From: Christensenella sp. UBA4675
GTDB taxonomy: Bacteria; Bacillota; Clostridia; Christensenellales; Borkfalkiaceae
Direction of reading: 5' to 3'
Assembly (NCBI GenBank): GCA_002405165.1
Contig: DHLF01000004.1
Span: 229,180-293,179 of the forward strand
Length of the DNA: 64,000 nt
In this document: positions 52,724-63,800 of the stretch, piece after piece
Layout: each line of letters begins with the position of its first letter
Position numbering within the stretch: position 1 is the stretch's first letter
Position numbers and translations under genes: made by a program
The notes under the pieces: generated by a model
The model's database searches: none
What the model was told of the DNA's origin: nothing
The model's input: the letters and a program-made list of their open reading frames with translations, nothing else

Positions 52724-55700
52724 TTAAGATATTCCGTTAATAACCCTATATTGGGACCATTCGCAAGAAATACCTATGCCTACTACGCCCGTATAGCTAG
52801 AAGTAAACTCCCTTATAACCTTAAACGAATTAACAGAATTTTCGGTATCAAAGCTCATTAGTTCGGCAGTGTTAAAAGCATAAAAGCCTAAAAGCTCTAA
52901 CTTATAATTATTGCCTGTTCTCGAAACGGTTATTTTTACAATGCTGTCCTTAATAAGTTTGTTTGTCGTTTCCGAAAACTTTTCACCTGTCGTAGTAAAA
53001 CTCTTAGAAGCGTTATAGGTTTCGGTAAAACCTTCTGTTTCTTTCCACGCTCCGAAATATCCTTTATTTTCCGTAAGATTATCAAACCTAAACGCCGTAC
53101 AATTATTACCGTTAACGTCGGAGCCTTTATTGAGAATTGTTAAAGGAACTTCCCATACGTTTTCAGTATCTGTTAAACATCCGTTCATGTATATATAATA
53201 GCTTTTTGAAAAATTACCGTTATTATCCGCAAGTTTTGTAAAGTAACTATTTCCTTTAACGTCGTTATTAGCCCAACCACTAGTTGTATTTACCGCTTGG
53301 TTACCGAGTGAAATGTTATCCGTTACGGAAACGGAATGTAAAGGTTCTATTACACTGAAAGTAGCGTCGTTACATACCGCCATAATGCTTATGGGAACAC
53401 TGTTTACGTCTACATTTCCGTTTTGCTTGTCTAAGGGGCTTGCATATTTTTTATTAGCTAAATCTCTCGCCCTATTAACGTATACGTAATAGTAGTCGCA
53501 CGTCCACCCTTTGGCGTTTATATCGCCTATAATCATTTTAACGTGAATAAATTGATTGACTTTTTGTATTGTTACTTGTATAGTACAATCTTTTAAAATA
53601 TTTAATTTTTCGACGTCTGTACTTCTATCGGTATAACTTGAATAATAATCTACTAATCTTAAATAATCGTATGGGTTTGCCGAATTGTTATCACTGGATT
53701 CCATCCACCAATCTGACCTCATGTATCCGTAATTAGCGGGTTTACCGTCTACAAAGTCTTTACTGTCCTTAGAATAAAGTACGGGTAAAACGCCCTTTGA
53801 AGAATTTCCATTCCAAACATCTGAATTTATGTTGGCTTTTTGCTTAATAGTCATAGTGTAAGCTTCGGAAGAATTCATCGAAGTATTTAACGTTAAATCG
53901 GGTGCGTATTCGGTATAATTTTTTATATCGCCGTCTATTTCGCCATCGGCTTTAGAATAAGTTAAAAGCTGTTGTTGATTATTTTCACCCGTATATTCTA
54001 ACGTATCTTCTAATATTGCATAGTTTGTATAATCTCCGCAAATATGTAAATCTATCGCATACAAATCTAAATTGTTTACAAGGTAAGTAATGCTATAAGT
54101 CGTCCCCATATACTCCGGATTAACGCTTTGAATATCTACCTTAACCTTTAAATCCCCTTTATAGCTTGCCACGTTTTCAGCCGTAACCGTAAAGGTAACG
54201 TAAGAATATTTAATTACCTCGTAAAATAAAGAGTTACCGGTAGAAGCCGTTTTAGTACCGTTAAAAAATCCTTCGTCGGACATTTCAACCGTCGTAACAT
54301 CTTCTAAACTAATCATTGAATTTTGACCGTTGAAATGTTTATTATCCAGTCTTAAAAAGGTATTTGTTCTGTAGTATTTTTTAGCTTCTTCCTCGCTAAC
54401 AAGATTCCAATTATAACGATAAAATCCTAAAATTGCGGTTCTCCAACTAATATCGTTAAAATTAGAAGTTTTTTCTGTGTCTTTGTAAACAATACCCGCT
54501 TCTTGATAAAGCTTTATTACTTTTTTAAAGTTACCGAATTTTTTTCTGGAAAGCTCCGTTCTAAAATTAAAGTGTACTTGCGTGTTATTATCTTCGTTGA
54601 CAGCCCAATCATAGCCGTAAGTTCCGTTTAAAACGTACCCTTTAGAATTATTATAAAAGCCCGTTTCTCCGCTATCGTTTACGTTTTTAGTCCAGCACGC
54701 CGTTAAAGTTACGGTAGTTTCGGCAGTATCCGTTAAAGATTTTAACGTTACCGCTTCTCCCCATTTATTATTACAAATCATTTGGGAAGATAATATTTTC
54801 CGCTGTACCCCGATTGGCGAAGCAACGTTCGAAGAGTTGTATTTAAACCCTACGTATTTTGCATTTTCAGAAATTTTTTGCCCTTCGGGAACGGAAACAA
54901 CCCAACCGCTGAATAAGTAACCGTCTTTTGTAGGTATGTTATCCGCTTTAAATTTTTTGCCGTAACGAACTTTAAATTTTACAACGGTTGAACCGGAAGA
55001 ACCGTCTGCATAGTCGTACTGCACGTTATAATAATTTGCTTTTAACATTCCGTATAAGTATACGTTACGGGAGGGCATTGTAAATTCTAACAAACTATTT
55101 TTTAAGGTAGAATCTGTTTGCTCAAAATATCCGTCAAAAGTAAATAAAGCTAAAACGGCTTCTATATCGTTACATTCCTCCCCTATCGGTCCGGCGTCGT
55201 CAATTCTGGCAATATTTATAATTAAATAAACATATTCCTGCTGTTCTAAGCTTCCCCCGTTTTTCAAATTCATTTTATTGCCTACAACCGTATACGCACC
55301 TTTTTCTACCGTACCGGTATACCCCCAACGATCGCTTGCCGTAGTCCATTTACTATCCGAAAAATAAGAAGTAGCCTCGTTATAACTTGAAGTCGTAGCT
55401 TCGATAAAGCCAAACTTATAACCGTTGCTATTGTTGTAAGAAGTTGTTTTATTAGTGTTCCAAGATATAACCGTGCCTACCTTTATCTTTCTTGTAAATA
55501 CAATTCTCATACGGGTGTTGTTGTTTGTGGTTTTTTCGTAAGACCCTTGCGCAGTATAGTAAGAACCCACAAGCGACACGTTGTCTATTGCGGTTGCTTG
55601 CGTGTTTACGGTTTTACTATAAGAACCGTTTATTTCAAACACATTTTGGTTAATAACCGCTTGCGCAAAAGAAGTGTCGGATAGTTCTCCGTCCGAGTCT

Positions 55701-57952
55701 ATCGCAACGTTTATGATAATATAAACGTAATCGAAATCTTTTCTTTTAGTTTGCGCTTCGTCAATTACGTTATTACCGCCTTCGTACAAATGACCTTTTA
55801 TGGTGTACACTCCGCCTTCGCTAGGATTAGAAGGATTATTTAAAACGTAGCAATCGGCATTGGCGTCCCCCGTAGGAAGAGTTTGTTGACCGCTAGACGA
55901 TAACCAAAGAGAATCGTAATTATATTTACAATTTTTTACAGTCAAAGCGTCCGACTGAATTATACCTAACTTAATTTTTTTATCGCTACCGTTATGATTT
56001 ACGTTAAAAGTGTTTATTTTTATTTTTGTACCTACTTTTACTTTATAGTAAAGCAATATACGGTTTCTGGTATTATAAGCTGTTCGATTTTCAAAATACC
56101 CGTTATGGAAAGAACCTCTAAACAAAGAATAATTTTTATTTAAATTATCCGAAGAGAAAAAATTATCGTCAAACGCCGTATCAACATTAAAACCGTTAAA
56201 AGTATAACCGTTTGCGGTCACGGTAATTCCGTCGCTTTCGCCTTGATTTAAATTTACGTTTTCATCCGTAAAATAATACTCTTTTACAGAACTTTCCGCA
56301 CTTATCGCCACCTTATCTCCGTCACCCGTTAAATCTTCGTATTCGGGAGAATAAATTACGTTATATTTATTTAATTTTACGTTAAATTTATCGTAAGAAC
56401 CCGTAAAAGAATATAAGTCCGCATCTACGCTTAAATCGGCATTAACGTTTGCCTGACCTAAACTTCTATCGAATTCCGACGACGCCACGTTTAAATTTTT
56501 ATTAAATTCCGCTACCGAAATATTCGTTTTTATCGTACCGTTAGCAACGTCTTTTAAATTATAGGTCGTTACAAAGTTACCGTTTTCGTTTGTGCAAGAC
56601 GCTCCGCCAAAAGTATATTCTATAATTTTATCGTTATACCTAGTCGTAGAAAGGTTTGCATACGGAATTATTTTTGTCAACCTATTGTTTTTTAAAGTAA
56701 CAGTCGCTTTTTTAGGTAGCGCTACGTTTGAAGTTGCAGAATAATATTCGTTTGACCTGTCCACAGCTAAATCTTCTACCAAAAAATCAACTTCTCCGAT
56801 AAATTTTTTAGTATTAAAATGTACCGTTTTAGTTTCAAACCCGACTTTAACGTTTGCCGTTTTGTTATCGCCTATTTTTTGAACTTCTACGTTTTTTCTG
56901 CTGTATGCCTCATTTTGTTTAAGATAATCTGTATCCTGCACCGTCCACTTAAAGTAAAAATCCAACGATGAAGTTATCTTTTGTAATTTACTTTCTCCTT
57001 CTTTTAAATATTTTAAATACACGTCGTATAAAAACGCGTCGTCCCCGTAAGTAACGTCGCCGGAAAGCGTTTTAACGTTACTTTCCGTTACGACTTCGCT
57101 AACCGTACCCATAATAACGTTTACTCCGTCTGCATAGTTTACACCGAACTCATAACCGTTACTAAGCGTCGAATCTATTTCCGTACCATTTATTTGTAAA
57201 ACGCTACCTAACGCGCCTTTTATGGATTTATCTAAAAAAGTATTTAACCTTTCTATTTCCCAATCGTTTAAAGAACTCGTTTCTTTGGTGGCGGATAAAT
57301 AAGATACCATATACGCCATACTGTTACTCGTCCTTCCCGCTTTCTCAGTCTTCGTTATTTCCGCGCTGTCTTCGCTCTTACTCGGCATCTCTGCATATTC
57401 TCTTATCTTCTCTCCGCCTTTCTCCCCTTCTATGTAATATATACCAAAATATCTCCTGTTCATATTAGACGTTTGTATTCCTTTCAATCCGCCTATCAGT
57501 AAATATTCGTCACTATTCTTTTCGTTCTCTACTGCCCATATGTTATCTACTATCCCGTACCAAAAACTCGTGTACTTCTTAGATTCTTCAAATCCTTCTA
57601 AGTATTTCCCTTCTTTTACCAATTCTTTCGCGCTGTCAAACTTGCTATTCGTACTAGATAGTATCCCGGTTACGTATTCGTATGGTATTATAAATAACTT
57701 TACGCTATTATTCGCTGTCCCGTTCTCCGTTTTAAATTCCGTGAGTTTTTTCTTACTTATCTTCGCCGTATACGTTATTCCGCACTGCGCTTCTATCCAT
57801 CTGCTCCTATACGTCGTTCCTTCTTCCATGACAAAATACGGCGTTTCTTCCGCTTGAACGCCGTTGTTTGCATTAAATTTTTGCGTTAAAAATAAACCCA
57901 TGCTTAATAATAACGCTAAAATTAAAAAATAAATCGAAATCCTTTTTTTCAT
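52724..57952 (-). CDS. 1742-residue secreted protein with repeated beta modules
   Basis: A signal peptide (residues 5-35, ending near VQAEE) and no LPXTG, membrane helix or S-layer motif at the C-terminus, so it is probably released or held by binding. Residues about 600-960 contain two similar modules (RNRILLYYKVKVGTKIKIN and TRMRIVFTRKIKVGTVISWN, each followed by a YVYIIINVA/YVYLIINIA strand). An InlB-like B repeat follows near 965-1050 (YNVQYDYADGSSG, DGYLFSGWVV). No enzyme motif was seen. The first 215 codons use AAG, GAG and GGG far more than the rest, suggesting a separately inherited start. Confidence 0.75.
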   Translation of the reverse strand: MKKRISIYFLILALLLSMGLFLTQKFNANNGVQAEETPYFVMEEGTTYRSRWIEAQCGITYTAKISKKKLTEFKTENGTANNSVKLFIIPYEYVTGILSSTNSKFDSAKELVKEGKYLEGFEESKKYTSFWYGIVDNIWAVENEKNSDEYLLIGGLKGIQTSNMNRRYFGIYYIEGEKGGEKIREYAEMPSKSEDSAEITKTEKAGRTSNSMAYMVSYLSATKETSSLNDWEIERLNTFLDKSIKGALGSVLQINGTEIDSTLSNGYEFGVNYADGVNVIMGTVSEVVTESNVKTLSGDVTYGDDAFLYDVYLKYLKEGESKLQKITSSLDFYFKWTVQDTDYLKQNEAYSRKNVEVQKIGDNKTANVKVGFETKTVHFNTKKFIGEVDFLVEDLAVDRSNEYYSATSNVALPKKATVTLKNNRLTKIIPYANLSTTRYNDKIIEYTFGGASCTNENGNFVTTYNLKDVANGTIKTNISVAEFNKNLNVASSEFDRSLGQANVNADLSVDADLYSFTGSYDKFNVKLNKYNVIYSPEYEDLTGDGDKVAISAESSVKEYYFTDENVNLNQGESDGITVTANGYTFNGFNVDTAFDDNFFSSDNLNKNYSLFRGSFHNGYFENRTAYNTRNRILLYYKVKVGTKIKINTFNVNHNGSDKKIKLGIIQSDALTVKNCKYNYDSLWLSSSGQQTLPTGDANADCYVLNNPSNPSEGGVYTIKGHLYEGGNNVIDEAQTKRKDFDYVYIIINVAIDSDGELSDTSFAQAVINQNVFEINGSYSKTVNTQATAIDNVSLVGSYYTAQGSYEKTTNNNTRMRIVFTRKIKVGTVISWNTNKTTSYNNSNGYKFGFIEATTSSYNEATSYFSDSKWTTASDRWGYTGTVEKGAYTVVGNKMNLKNGGSLEQQEYVYLIINIARIDDAGPIGEECNDIEAVLALFTFDGYFEQTDSTLKNSLLEFTMPSRNVYLYGMLKANYYNVQYDYADGSSGSTVVKFKVRYGKKFKADNIPTKDGYLFSGWVVSVPEGQKISENAKYVGFKYNSSNVASPIGVQRKILSSQMICNNKWGEAVTLKSLTDTAETTVTLTACWTKNVNDSGETGFYNNSKGYVLNGTYGYDWAVNEDNNTQVHFNFRTELSRKKFGNFKKVIKLYQEAGIVYKDTEKTSNFNDISWRTAILGFYRYNWNLVSEEEAKKYYRTNTFLRLDNKHFNGQNSMISLEDVTTVEMSDEGFFNGTKTASTGNSLFYEVIKYSYVTFTVTAENVASYKGDLKVKVDIQSVNPEYMGTTYSITYLVNNLDLYAIDLHICGDYTNYAILEDTLEYTGENNQQQLLTYSKADGEIDGDIKNYTEYAPDLTLNTSMNSSEAYTMTIKQKANINSDVWNGNSSKGVLPVLYSKDSKDFVDGKPANYGYMRSDWWMESSDNNSANPYDYLRLVDYYSSYTDRSTDVEKLNILKDCTIQVTIQKVNQFIHVKMIIGDINAKGWTCDYYYVYVNRARDLANKKYASPLDKQNGNVDVNSVPISIMAVCNDATFSVIEPLHSVSVTDNISLGNQAVNTTSGWANNDVKGNSYFTKLADNNGNFSKSYYIYMNGCLTDTENVWEVPLTILNKGSDVNGNNCTAFRFDNLTENKGYFGAWKETEGFTETYNASKSFTTTGEKFSETTNKLIKDSIVKITVSRTGNNYKLELLGFYAFNTAELMSFDTENSVNSFKVIREFTSSYTGVVGIGISCEWSQYRVINGIS

Positions 57953-58045
57953 ATTTCAAAATCCCCTTATAAAATAATTATTTTGTAATTACATGATGAA
58001 GTTTAAGATATGAGTACAAATTATTTATATAATATATATAACAAT

Positions 58046-58074
58046 AATATACATAAAACTACATTATTTGTCAA
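58046..58074 (-). promoter_or_regulatory. Promoter of the giant secreted protein
   Basis: TTGACA (58069-58074), 17-base spacer, TATATT (58046-58051). The AAGGGG ribosome site lies about 11 bases before the ATG. Confidence 0.7.
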
Positions 58075-58177
58075 TATTTTTTTTATTTTAAATTAAAAAT
58101 TTAATAACAATATCTTCCTTTATTATCGAGAAACAAATTTATCAGCAAAAAAATTTAAGTGTTTTACAAAAAAAACA

Positions 58178-58207
58178 TAGCGTTGCCTAACCGTTTAGGC
58201 AACGCTA
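58178..58207 (-). terminator. Terminator of the iron-sulfur operon
   Basis: Thirteen-base-pair stem TAGCGTTGCCTAA/TTAGGCAACGCTA with a CCGT loop and a long T run on the minus strand. It implies a 3' untranslated tail of about 260 AT-rich bases after iscU, in which I see nothing else. Confidence 0.85.
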
Positions 58208-58470
58208 ACATGTTTTAAGTATTATAAAAGTAAACTGACACAATTTATGCATTGTAAATTGTTTAAAATTTTTTAAATATGAATTTTTAAAGATAAAATC
58301 TAAAATAATTTAATTTTTCTTGTGCTATTTTTTTATAAAAAAACTTAATTTAATATTTACATAACTTTTTCTCTGTTTTATATTAAAAAAGCTTTTTTCA
58401 AACACAAAAATATTAACTTTAAAAAATTAAATTGTAAAATTTAAATATCCTATTTTTTCATAAAAAATCT

Positions 58471-58845
58471 TTATTTATTCTTTTGTTTAGCCCTGTAATC
58501 GTCGATGGCCGCTTTAATAGCTTCTTCGGCAAGAACCGAACAGTGTATTTTTTGCGGTGGCAAACCTTCTAACGCTTCTACTACTTTTGCGTTAGTTAAT
58601 TTATAAGCTTCGTCAACGGTCATGCCTATAATCATTTGCGTTGCCGTAGAAGAAGTTGCTACCGCCGCCGCGCATCCGAACGTTTTAAACTTTGCGTCGG
58701 TTATGATATTATCTTTTATACGCAAAGTAATTTGCATTATATCTCCGCAAACGGCGTTTCCTACTTTCCCGAATCCGTCGGGATTTTCTATCTCCCCTAC
58801 GTTATGCGGGTTGCTGAAAGCTTCCATTACCTTTTCGTTATACAT
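58471..58845 (-). CDS. iscU: Iron-sulfur cluster scaffold IscU/NifU-like
   Basis: 124 residues with the three cluster Cys in context: NAVCGD (about 34), TFGCAAAV (about 59) and IHCSVLA (about 101). The usual FGCGSAIASSS reads FGCAAAVATSS. Clusters are assembled here with sulfur from the cysteine desulfurase encoded just upstream (8-base overlap). HscA/HscB and ferredoxin genes are absent, as in Clostridia with NifS/NifU-type systems. Confidence 0.95.
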   Translation of the reverse strand: MYNEKVMEAFSNPHNVGEIENPDGFGKVGNAVCGDIMQITLRIKDNIITDAKFKTFGCAAAVATSSTATQMIIGMTVDEAYKLTNAKVVEALEGLPPQKIHCSVLAEEAIKAAIDDYRAKQKNK

Positions 58846-60016
58846 TTTTATTCTCCTTTTCCGAATATAACGGCGACATTGCCCTTAATTTTGCAATTAT
58901 TTCTTTTAATTTATCTACTGCGTAATCGGTTTCTTCCATAGTGTTTTCCTTTCCGAAAGAAAATCTTATAGAACCGTGCGCTATTTCTATCGGAACGCCG
59001 ATAGCAAGTAACACGTGCGACGGATCTAACGAACCCGACGAACAAGCCGAACCCGAAGATACCGCTATTCCGCTTAAATCCAACATAAACAAAATAGACT
59101 CTCCTTCTATATATTCAAACGAAAAGTCCGCGTTGGAAACCACCCTATTTTCTCTCGAACCGTTATAGCGAACGTAAGGTATTTCTTTTTCTACCCTTTC
59201 TACAAAATGATCTCTTAAAGCTTTTATGTGAGCGTTGTCTTCGTCCATAGTAAGTCTTGCAAGCCTTAAAGCTTCCGCCATACCTATTACGCCGGGAACG
59301 TTTGTCGTTCCGCCACGCCTTGTCCTTTCCTGATGTCCGCCCGTAATTAACCTATCTATTTTTACCCCTGTTTTAATGAATAAAGCCCCCACGCCTTTCG
59401 GTCCGTTAAATTTATGGGAAGAAAAACTCATTAAATCTACGCCTAAATCTTTTACGTCTACCTTTAAAGAACTCATCGCCTGTACTGCGTCCGTATGAAC
59501 GAGTATTCCCTTTTCCTTTGCGATTTTTACTATTTCTTTAATAGGTTCTATCGTTCCGACTTCGTTGTTAGCCAGCATGCAACTAATTAAAATAGTATCA
59601 TCTCTGATAGCGTTTTTCAAAAACTCCAAATCTATAATACCGTCTTTATGAACGGGACAAAGCGTAACCGAAAACCCTTGTTTTTCAAGGTCCTTACAAC
59701 TAGCTATCATCGCCGCGTGTTCTATTGCGGAAATTATTATATGTTTTCCCTTTTCTTTGTGCGAACTAGCTATTCCTTTTAACGCCCAGTTGTCGCTTTC
59801 CGTTCCGCCCGAAGTAAAATATATTTCCGACGGGTGGCAGTTAATTAGTTCCGCTATCGTATCGCGCGCCCAATCAACGCCTTTTAAAGCTTCTCTCCCG
59901 TATCCGTGCTGAGAGTTTGCGTTTCCGTAAATCTCGGTAAAATACGGTAACATTTTTTGCAATACTCTTTCGTCGACTCTCGTTGTTGCCGAATGGTCAA
60001 GATAAATTTCTTTCAT
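58838..60016 (-). CDS. nifS: Cysteine desulfurase NifS/IscS
   Basis: 392 residues, a class V aminotransferase. It shows YLDHSATT at the start, the PLP pocket with HTDAVQA, the Schiff-base Lys in SSHKFNGPKG (about 202-211) and the catalytic Cys loop SGSACSSGSLDPSHVL (about 322-337), long as in group I desulfurases. It gives sulfur from cysteine to IscU. It lies 9 bases after the Rrf2 gene. The nifS/iscS name choice is a convention here. Confidence 0.96.
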   Translation of the reverse strand: MKEIYLDHSATTRVDERVLQKMLPYFTEIYGNANSQHGYGREALKGVDWARDTIAELINCHPSEIYFTSGGTESDNWALKGIASSHKEKGKHIIISAIEHAAMIASCKDLEKQGFSVTLCPVHKDGIIDLEFLKNAIRDDTILISCMLANNEVGTIEPIKEIVKIAKEKGILVHTDAVQAMSSLKVDVKDLGVDLMSFSSHKFNGPKGVGALFIKTGVKIDRLITGGHQERTRRGGTTNVPGVIGMAEALRLARLTMDEDNAHIKALRDHFVERVEKEIPYVRYNGSRENRVVSNADFSFEYIEGESILFMLDLSGIAVSSGSACSSGSLDPSHVLLAIGVPIEIAHGSIRFSFGKENTMEETDYAVDKLKEIIAKLRAMSPLYSEKENKNV

Positions 60017-60025
60017 AACGCTCCT

Positions 60026-60418
60026 TTACTCTTCTTCTATCATCTGTTTTAAAGAAATATCGTCCAATATGTCGTTTATTCCCTTATAAAGCTTTCTCCA
60101 CACCATTGCCGAAGGACATTTGGTACAACCCGATTTTTTTACGCAATCGAAAATTTCCAAATCGTCTTCAAGCGTTCTTACCACGTCGCCCACGGTAATT
60201 TTTTCGGGTTCTCTCATTAAATAATACCCGCCCGAAACGCCTTTTTTCGCACCGACTATTCCGCCGGACGATAAACAACTCATTATCCTTTCAAGATATT
60301 TTGCCGAAACAAATATCTTTTTTTCAAGGTCTTTATTAGATAAAGTGGAATTCGGATAAACTTGCGCCAAATAGTAGCACGCCTGTAACCCGTAATGCGC
60401 TTTTTTAGAAATTTTCAT
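60026..60418 (-). CDS. Rrf2-family iron-sulfur regulator (IscR-like)
   Basis: 130 residues: winged helix (KKAHYGLQACYYLAQ, SNKDLEKKIFVSAKYLERIM) and three Cys in CVKKSGCTKC (about 93-102), the cluster site of IscR-type sensors. It leads the nifS-iscU operon and most likely represses it when clusters are plentiful. GGAGGG precedes the ATG. The 130-base leader and an inverted repeat at the transcription start fit autoregulation. Confidence 0.92.
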   Translation of the reverse strand: MKISKKAHYGLQACYYLAQVYPNSTLSNKDLEKKIFVSAKYLERIMSCLSSGGIVGAKKGVSGGYYLMREPEKITVGDVVRTLEDDLEIFDCVKKSGCTKCPSAMVWRKLYKGINDILDDISLKQMIEEE

Positions 60419-60535
60419 ACGCCCTCCGACCGCTACGCCACATAAAGACGTAAATATTTTGTAGCCTTGTTTAAGCTTTCGTCTTCTTTGAAATATAAGC
60501 CGAATTTTTCGTCGTTAAACGCTTACTTAAATCAC

Positions 60536-60551
60536 TACCTATTTGATAGTA
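60536..60551. promoter_or_regulatory. Candidate Rrf2 operator
   Basis: TACCTATTTGATAGTA, with CTAT-TTG-ATAG symmetry, sits over the predicted transcription start of the iron-sulfur operon. Confidence 0.45.
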
Positions 60552-60554
60552 TTT

Positions 60555-60583
60555 ATTATATTCTCCTTATTTATACCTGTCAA
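60555..60583 (-). promoter_or_regulatory. Consensus promoter of the iron-sulfur operon
   Basis: Perfect TTGACA (60578-60583), 17-base spacer, TATAAT (60555-60560) on the minus strand. Confidence 0.85.
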
Positions 60584-60875
60584 GAATAAAATGCAACTTT
60601 TTTAGTAGTAATTTAAAATAATTTAACCGCAACCATTTTGGTATCGATTTTAAAACGTCTTTTTTAATAGAATTTTCAATATTATTATAATACAATAAAA
60701 TTACGGTTAATTATCCTAATAATTAACTAAAAAAAACACTAAAAATGTACTTTGTCTATGGATTTATCTTAACGTCGATTGTATAATATATAATAAGGGA
60801 ATAAATTATATTATTTTGTAACTTTTAAAATGAGCGCAAATTTTGACCGATAGAATATAATCAAGGAGAATTACA
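60584..60875. other. Gene-free divergent region before the lysozyme gene
   Basis: About 290 AT-rich bases without an open frame. TATAAT-like hexamers occur at 60782 and 60856, but neither has a good -35 at proper spacing, so the lysozyme promoter is unplaced. Confidence 0.4.
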
Positions 60876-63800
60876 ATGTTTAAAGGCAAGAGAAAAAACA
60901 TATATACTATATTGCTTTCTTGCATATGCGTTTTATTTTTAGCTTTAAGTTTTAACGTGAAAAAAAGCGAAAACAATAAAGTGAACGCATGGACGCAAAG
61001 CGATATAAAATATTTCGGCTACGATTTATCCGTCCATCAAGGCAACGTGGATTTTAACAAAATGAAAAACTATGCGGATTTCGTAATATGTCGTATAGGA
61101 TATTCCACTACCCTAGACACTAAGTTTACAACTTATATGAACGGGGCTAAATCGGTCGGACTTCACGTAGGGCTTTACATATATTCGCTTGCCACTTCCA
61201 CTACCGGCGCGGTAAACGAAGCAAACTGGGTAATAAATACGCTTGCTTCCTTAGGGTACGACAAAGGCTTTTTAGACTTCCCCGTATTTTTCGACTACGA
61301 AGAACAAGAAGTAATTTCGGCAAAATCCAAAGCCGAAAACACCGCAATTATCAACGCGTTTGTAGACAGAATGGCGCAAGCGGGATATTATTCGGCAATG
61401 TACGTCGGCGGAAGTAATTTTAAAAGTTATTTTGACCACTCGACTTTAAAATGTTCGGCATGGGTAGCCCATTACGGTTATACAGACCAAGTATCTTACT
61501 TTAATAACAATTACAGTGGGTACAATACTTGTATGTGGCAATTCGACGGGGACGGTTACGATACCGCTTCCACCAAAAGAGGATATACCGTAGGAGCAAG
61601 TTCTACAAACATTGACCACAACTGGTGCTTTGTAGACTTCCCTAGAATTATTAAAGAAGGCGGTTACAACGGATTTTCTTCCAGTAGTATAAATAAAGAG
61701 TTATCTGACAATACAAATTGGAATTCCACAAAAAACTACGATAGGTGCAACGACAATTATGCCCAAAGAAGCGTAACCTTGACAAACGCTAAAACGGACG
61801 AAAACCCCATCGGGTTTGTAAGCGATAATTCTCCCGTGTTTAATCTTTCGGCTACGTTTAAAGTAGACGGAAAAGTAAGCGGAGAAAAATTCGGGAAAAT
61901 AGGTATTGCGTTATTAAACGGCAACAACGGTATGTTTTTATATGCCAACGCAGAAGGAACGGAAGGAACTTCTTTAAATAATATTACGGGTACTACTTTC
62001 GGCTTAGTATACCGCAAAAACGGCAATTGGGATTGGACCACCGATAAAGTATTAACCGGCGTTACTTTCGATAAAAATAAAGCGTTCACCTTAAAAATTA
62101 TAAGAAATAACAATAAAATAGATTTATACGTAAATAACGTTTTGGCAAAAAGCATAAAAGCTACGGACTTTTCTTGCGAAGCAACCGCAAATTGCAACGC
62201 GGAAATAAGGTCTTTCCAAATAAACGCGACTGTTACAAATTACTCTTGCGTACCTACTATCGGAGATTTTATTACTCTTGACGGTAATTTTGAAGATTGG
62301 GAAAAGTTACCTAATTATAATACCGTTTTAGCAAATAAAAAATCGGTTTACGATAAAACCAACGCACAAAAAGGGGTTGATTTTTACACAGTAAAAACTT
62401 CTAACGGACTTTTCGTTTACGCAAAGGCTTATCACGAAAAAGACGTTAAAAACGCTGACGATTGGTGGCTTAACACTAACGTTGAAATGTTTTTAGCAAG
62501 TAGCGATAACCAATACTGGGCTAACCACAAAGAATTTTCGGGCTTTACTCAAGCGTACTTCCGCACTCAAAAGCAAAACGGAAAATTCGTTACCGTATTC
62601 GAAGGATTTTTAGATAAATCGTCAATTCCTTTGCACGGTGCAAATTTAAATTACGGATTAGCTTTTAAAGTTGATAACGGAACGACAAAAGATACTATTA
62701 CCCCCGTCGGAGCCACTACCGCAACTTCTTACTGGTGCGCGGAAAATTCCGACCCGAGAAAAGTTGCCTTTTCTATAACTAATAAGGTTAAACAAGAATA
62801 CTCCCCTGCCGATTCTTTACAATGGAAAGATTCTGCAAACTATCGCAAAAACGGAAACGAAATTTCTATAAGCACTACCAATACCACTACAAATTTAGAC
62901 GTGTTGCAATTTACAGATAACAACAGCGTTAATCAAAGTATTTCCGCAACCTTTACGCTTACGGGAAAATATTCTGAAGAAGAATATGCAAAATGCGGTT
63001 TAGCTTTCATAGATAATTACGGCGACGGTTTCTTTTTCTTTGCAGACGCCAGAGGCGCTAAAAACGGGGCTATTTCCGGAACTACTTTCGGTTTGGTATT
63101 CAAAGACTCTTCTGGCGGTTTCAGCTTTAACAGCTCTTTATCCAAAGACCCGATTAGCGGAGCGACTTACGACCCGAAAAAACCTTTCACTATGAAAATA
63201 GTAAGGAAAAACACGGTAGCGGAATTATACGTAAATAACAATAAAGTTTACACCGTTTCCGACACGACTAAATATAAAATTCAGAGCGGTCAGGTAGTAT
63301 ATCCTTCCTTAGTAACCTTTAACGCTTACTTTAAGGCAAACGTAACCGTTTCGCCGGTAGACGTAACAAACGACTTAACTATAGACGGAAATTTTTCCGA
63401 TTGGGAAAAATTATGGAATTACGACGATATATCCTCTAAAAAAATAACCGTGGCAGACAGCTTGTCAACAGGTAAAAAGGCAGAATTTTATACTAGACTC
63501 GATAAAACGGGATTATATTTATATTTCACTGCAACGCATAAAATAAATTCGGTTGGATATTTATCTGACGAATGGTGGAAAAATACTAATTTCGAAGTAT
63601 TTATAAACGGTTCCGACAACGATAATCAACTTTATGCAACCGCTTTATTAAAAAAAGGATTTACTCTTTGTAATTTTACAACCGTTAATAACAACGGAAC
63701 GTACACTTCCGTACTAGAAGGATTTATAGACGTTGATTCATTGATATCTCAATACGGTTACAACGGAAAATCTTTAAAATTAGGCATGGCGTTTAAAGTA

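Noticed and set aside
60856..60861. TATAAT just before the lysozyme ribosome site
   Set aside because: Transcription from it would leave almost no leader before AAGGAG, and no -35 is at the right distance.
61757..62197. 146-codon minus frame inside the lysozyme
   Set aside because: The plus strand carries an uninterrupted frame with clear domains through this region.
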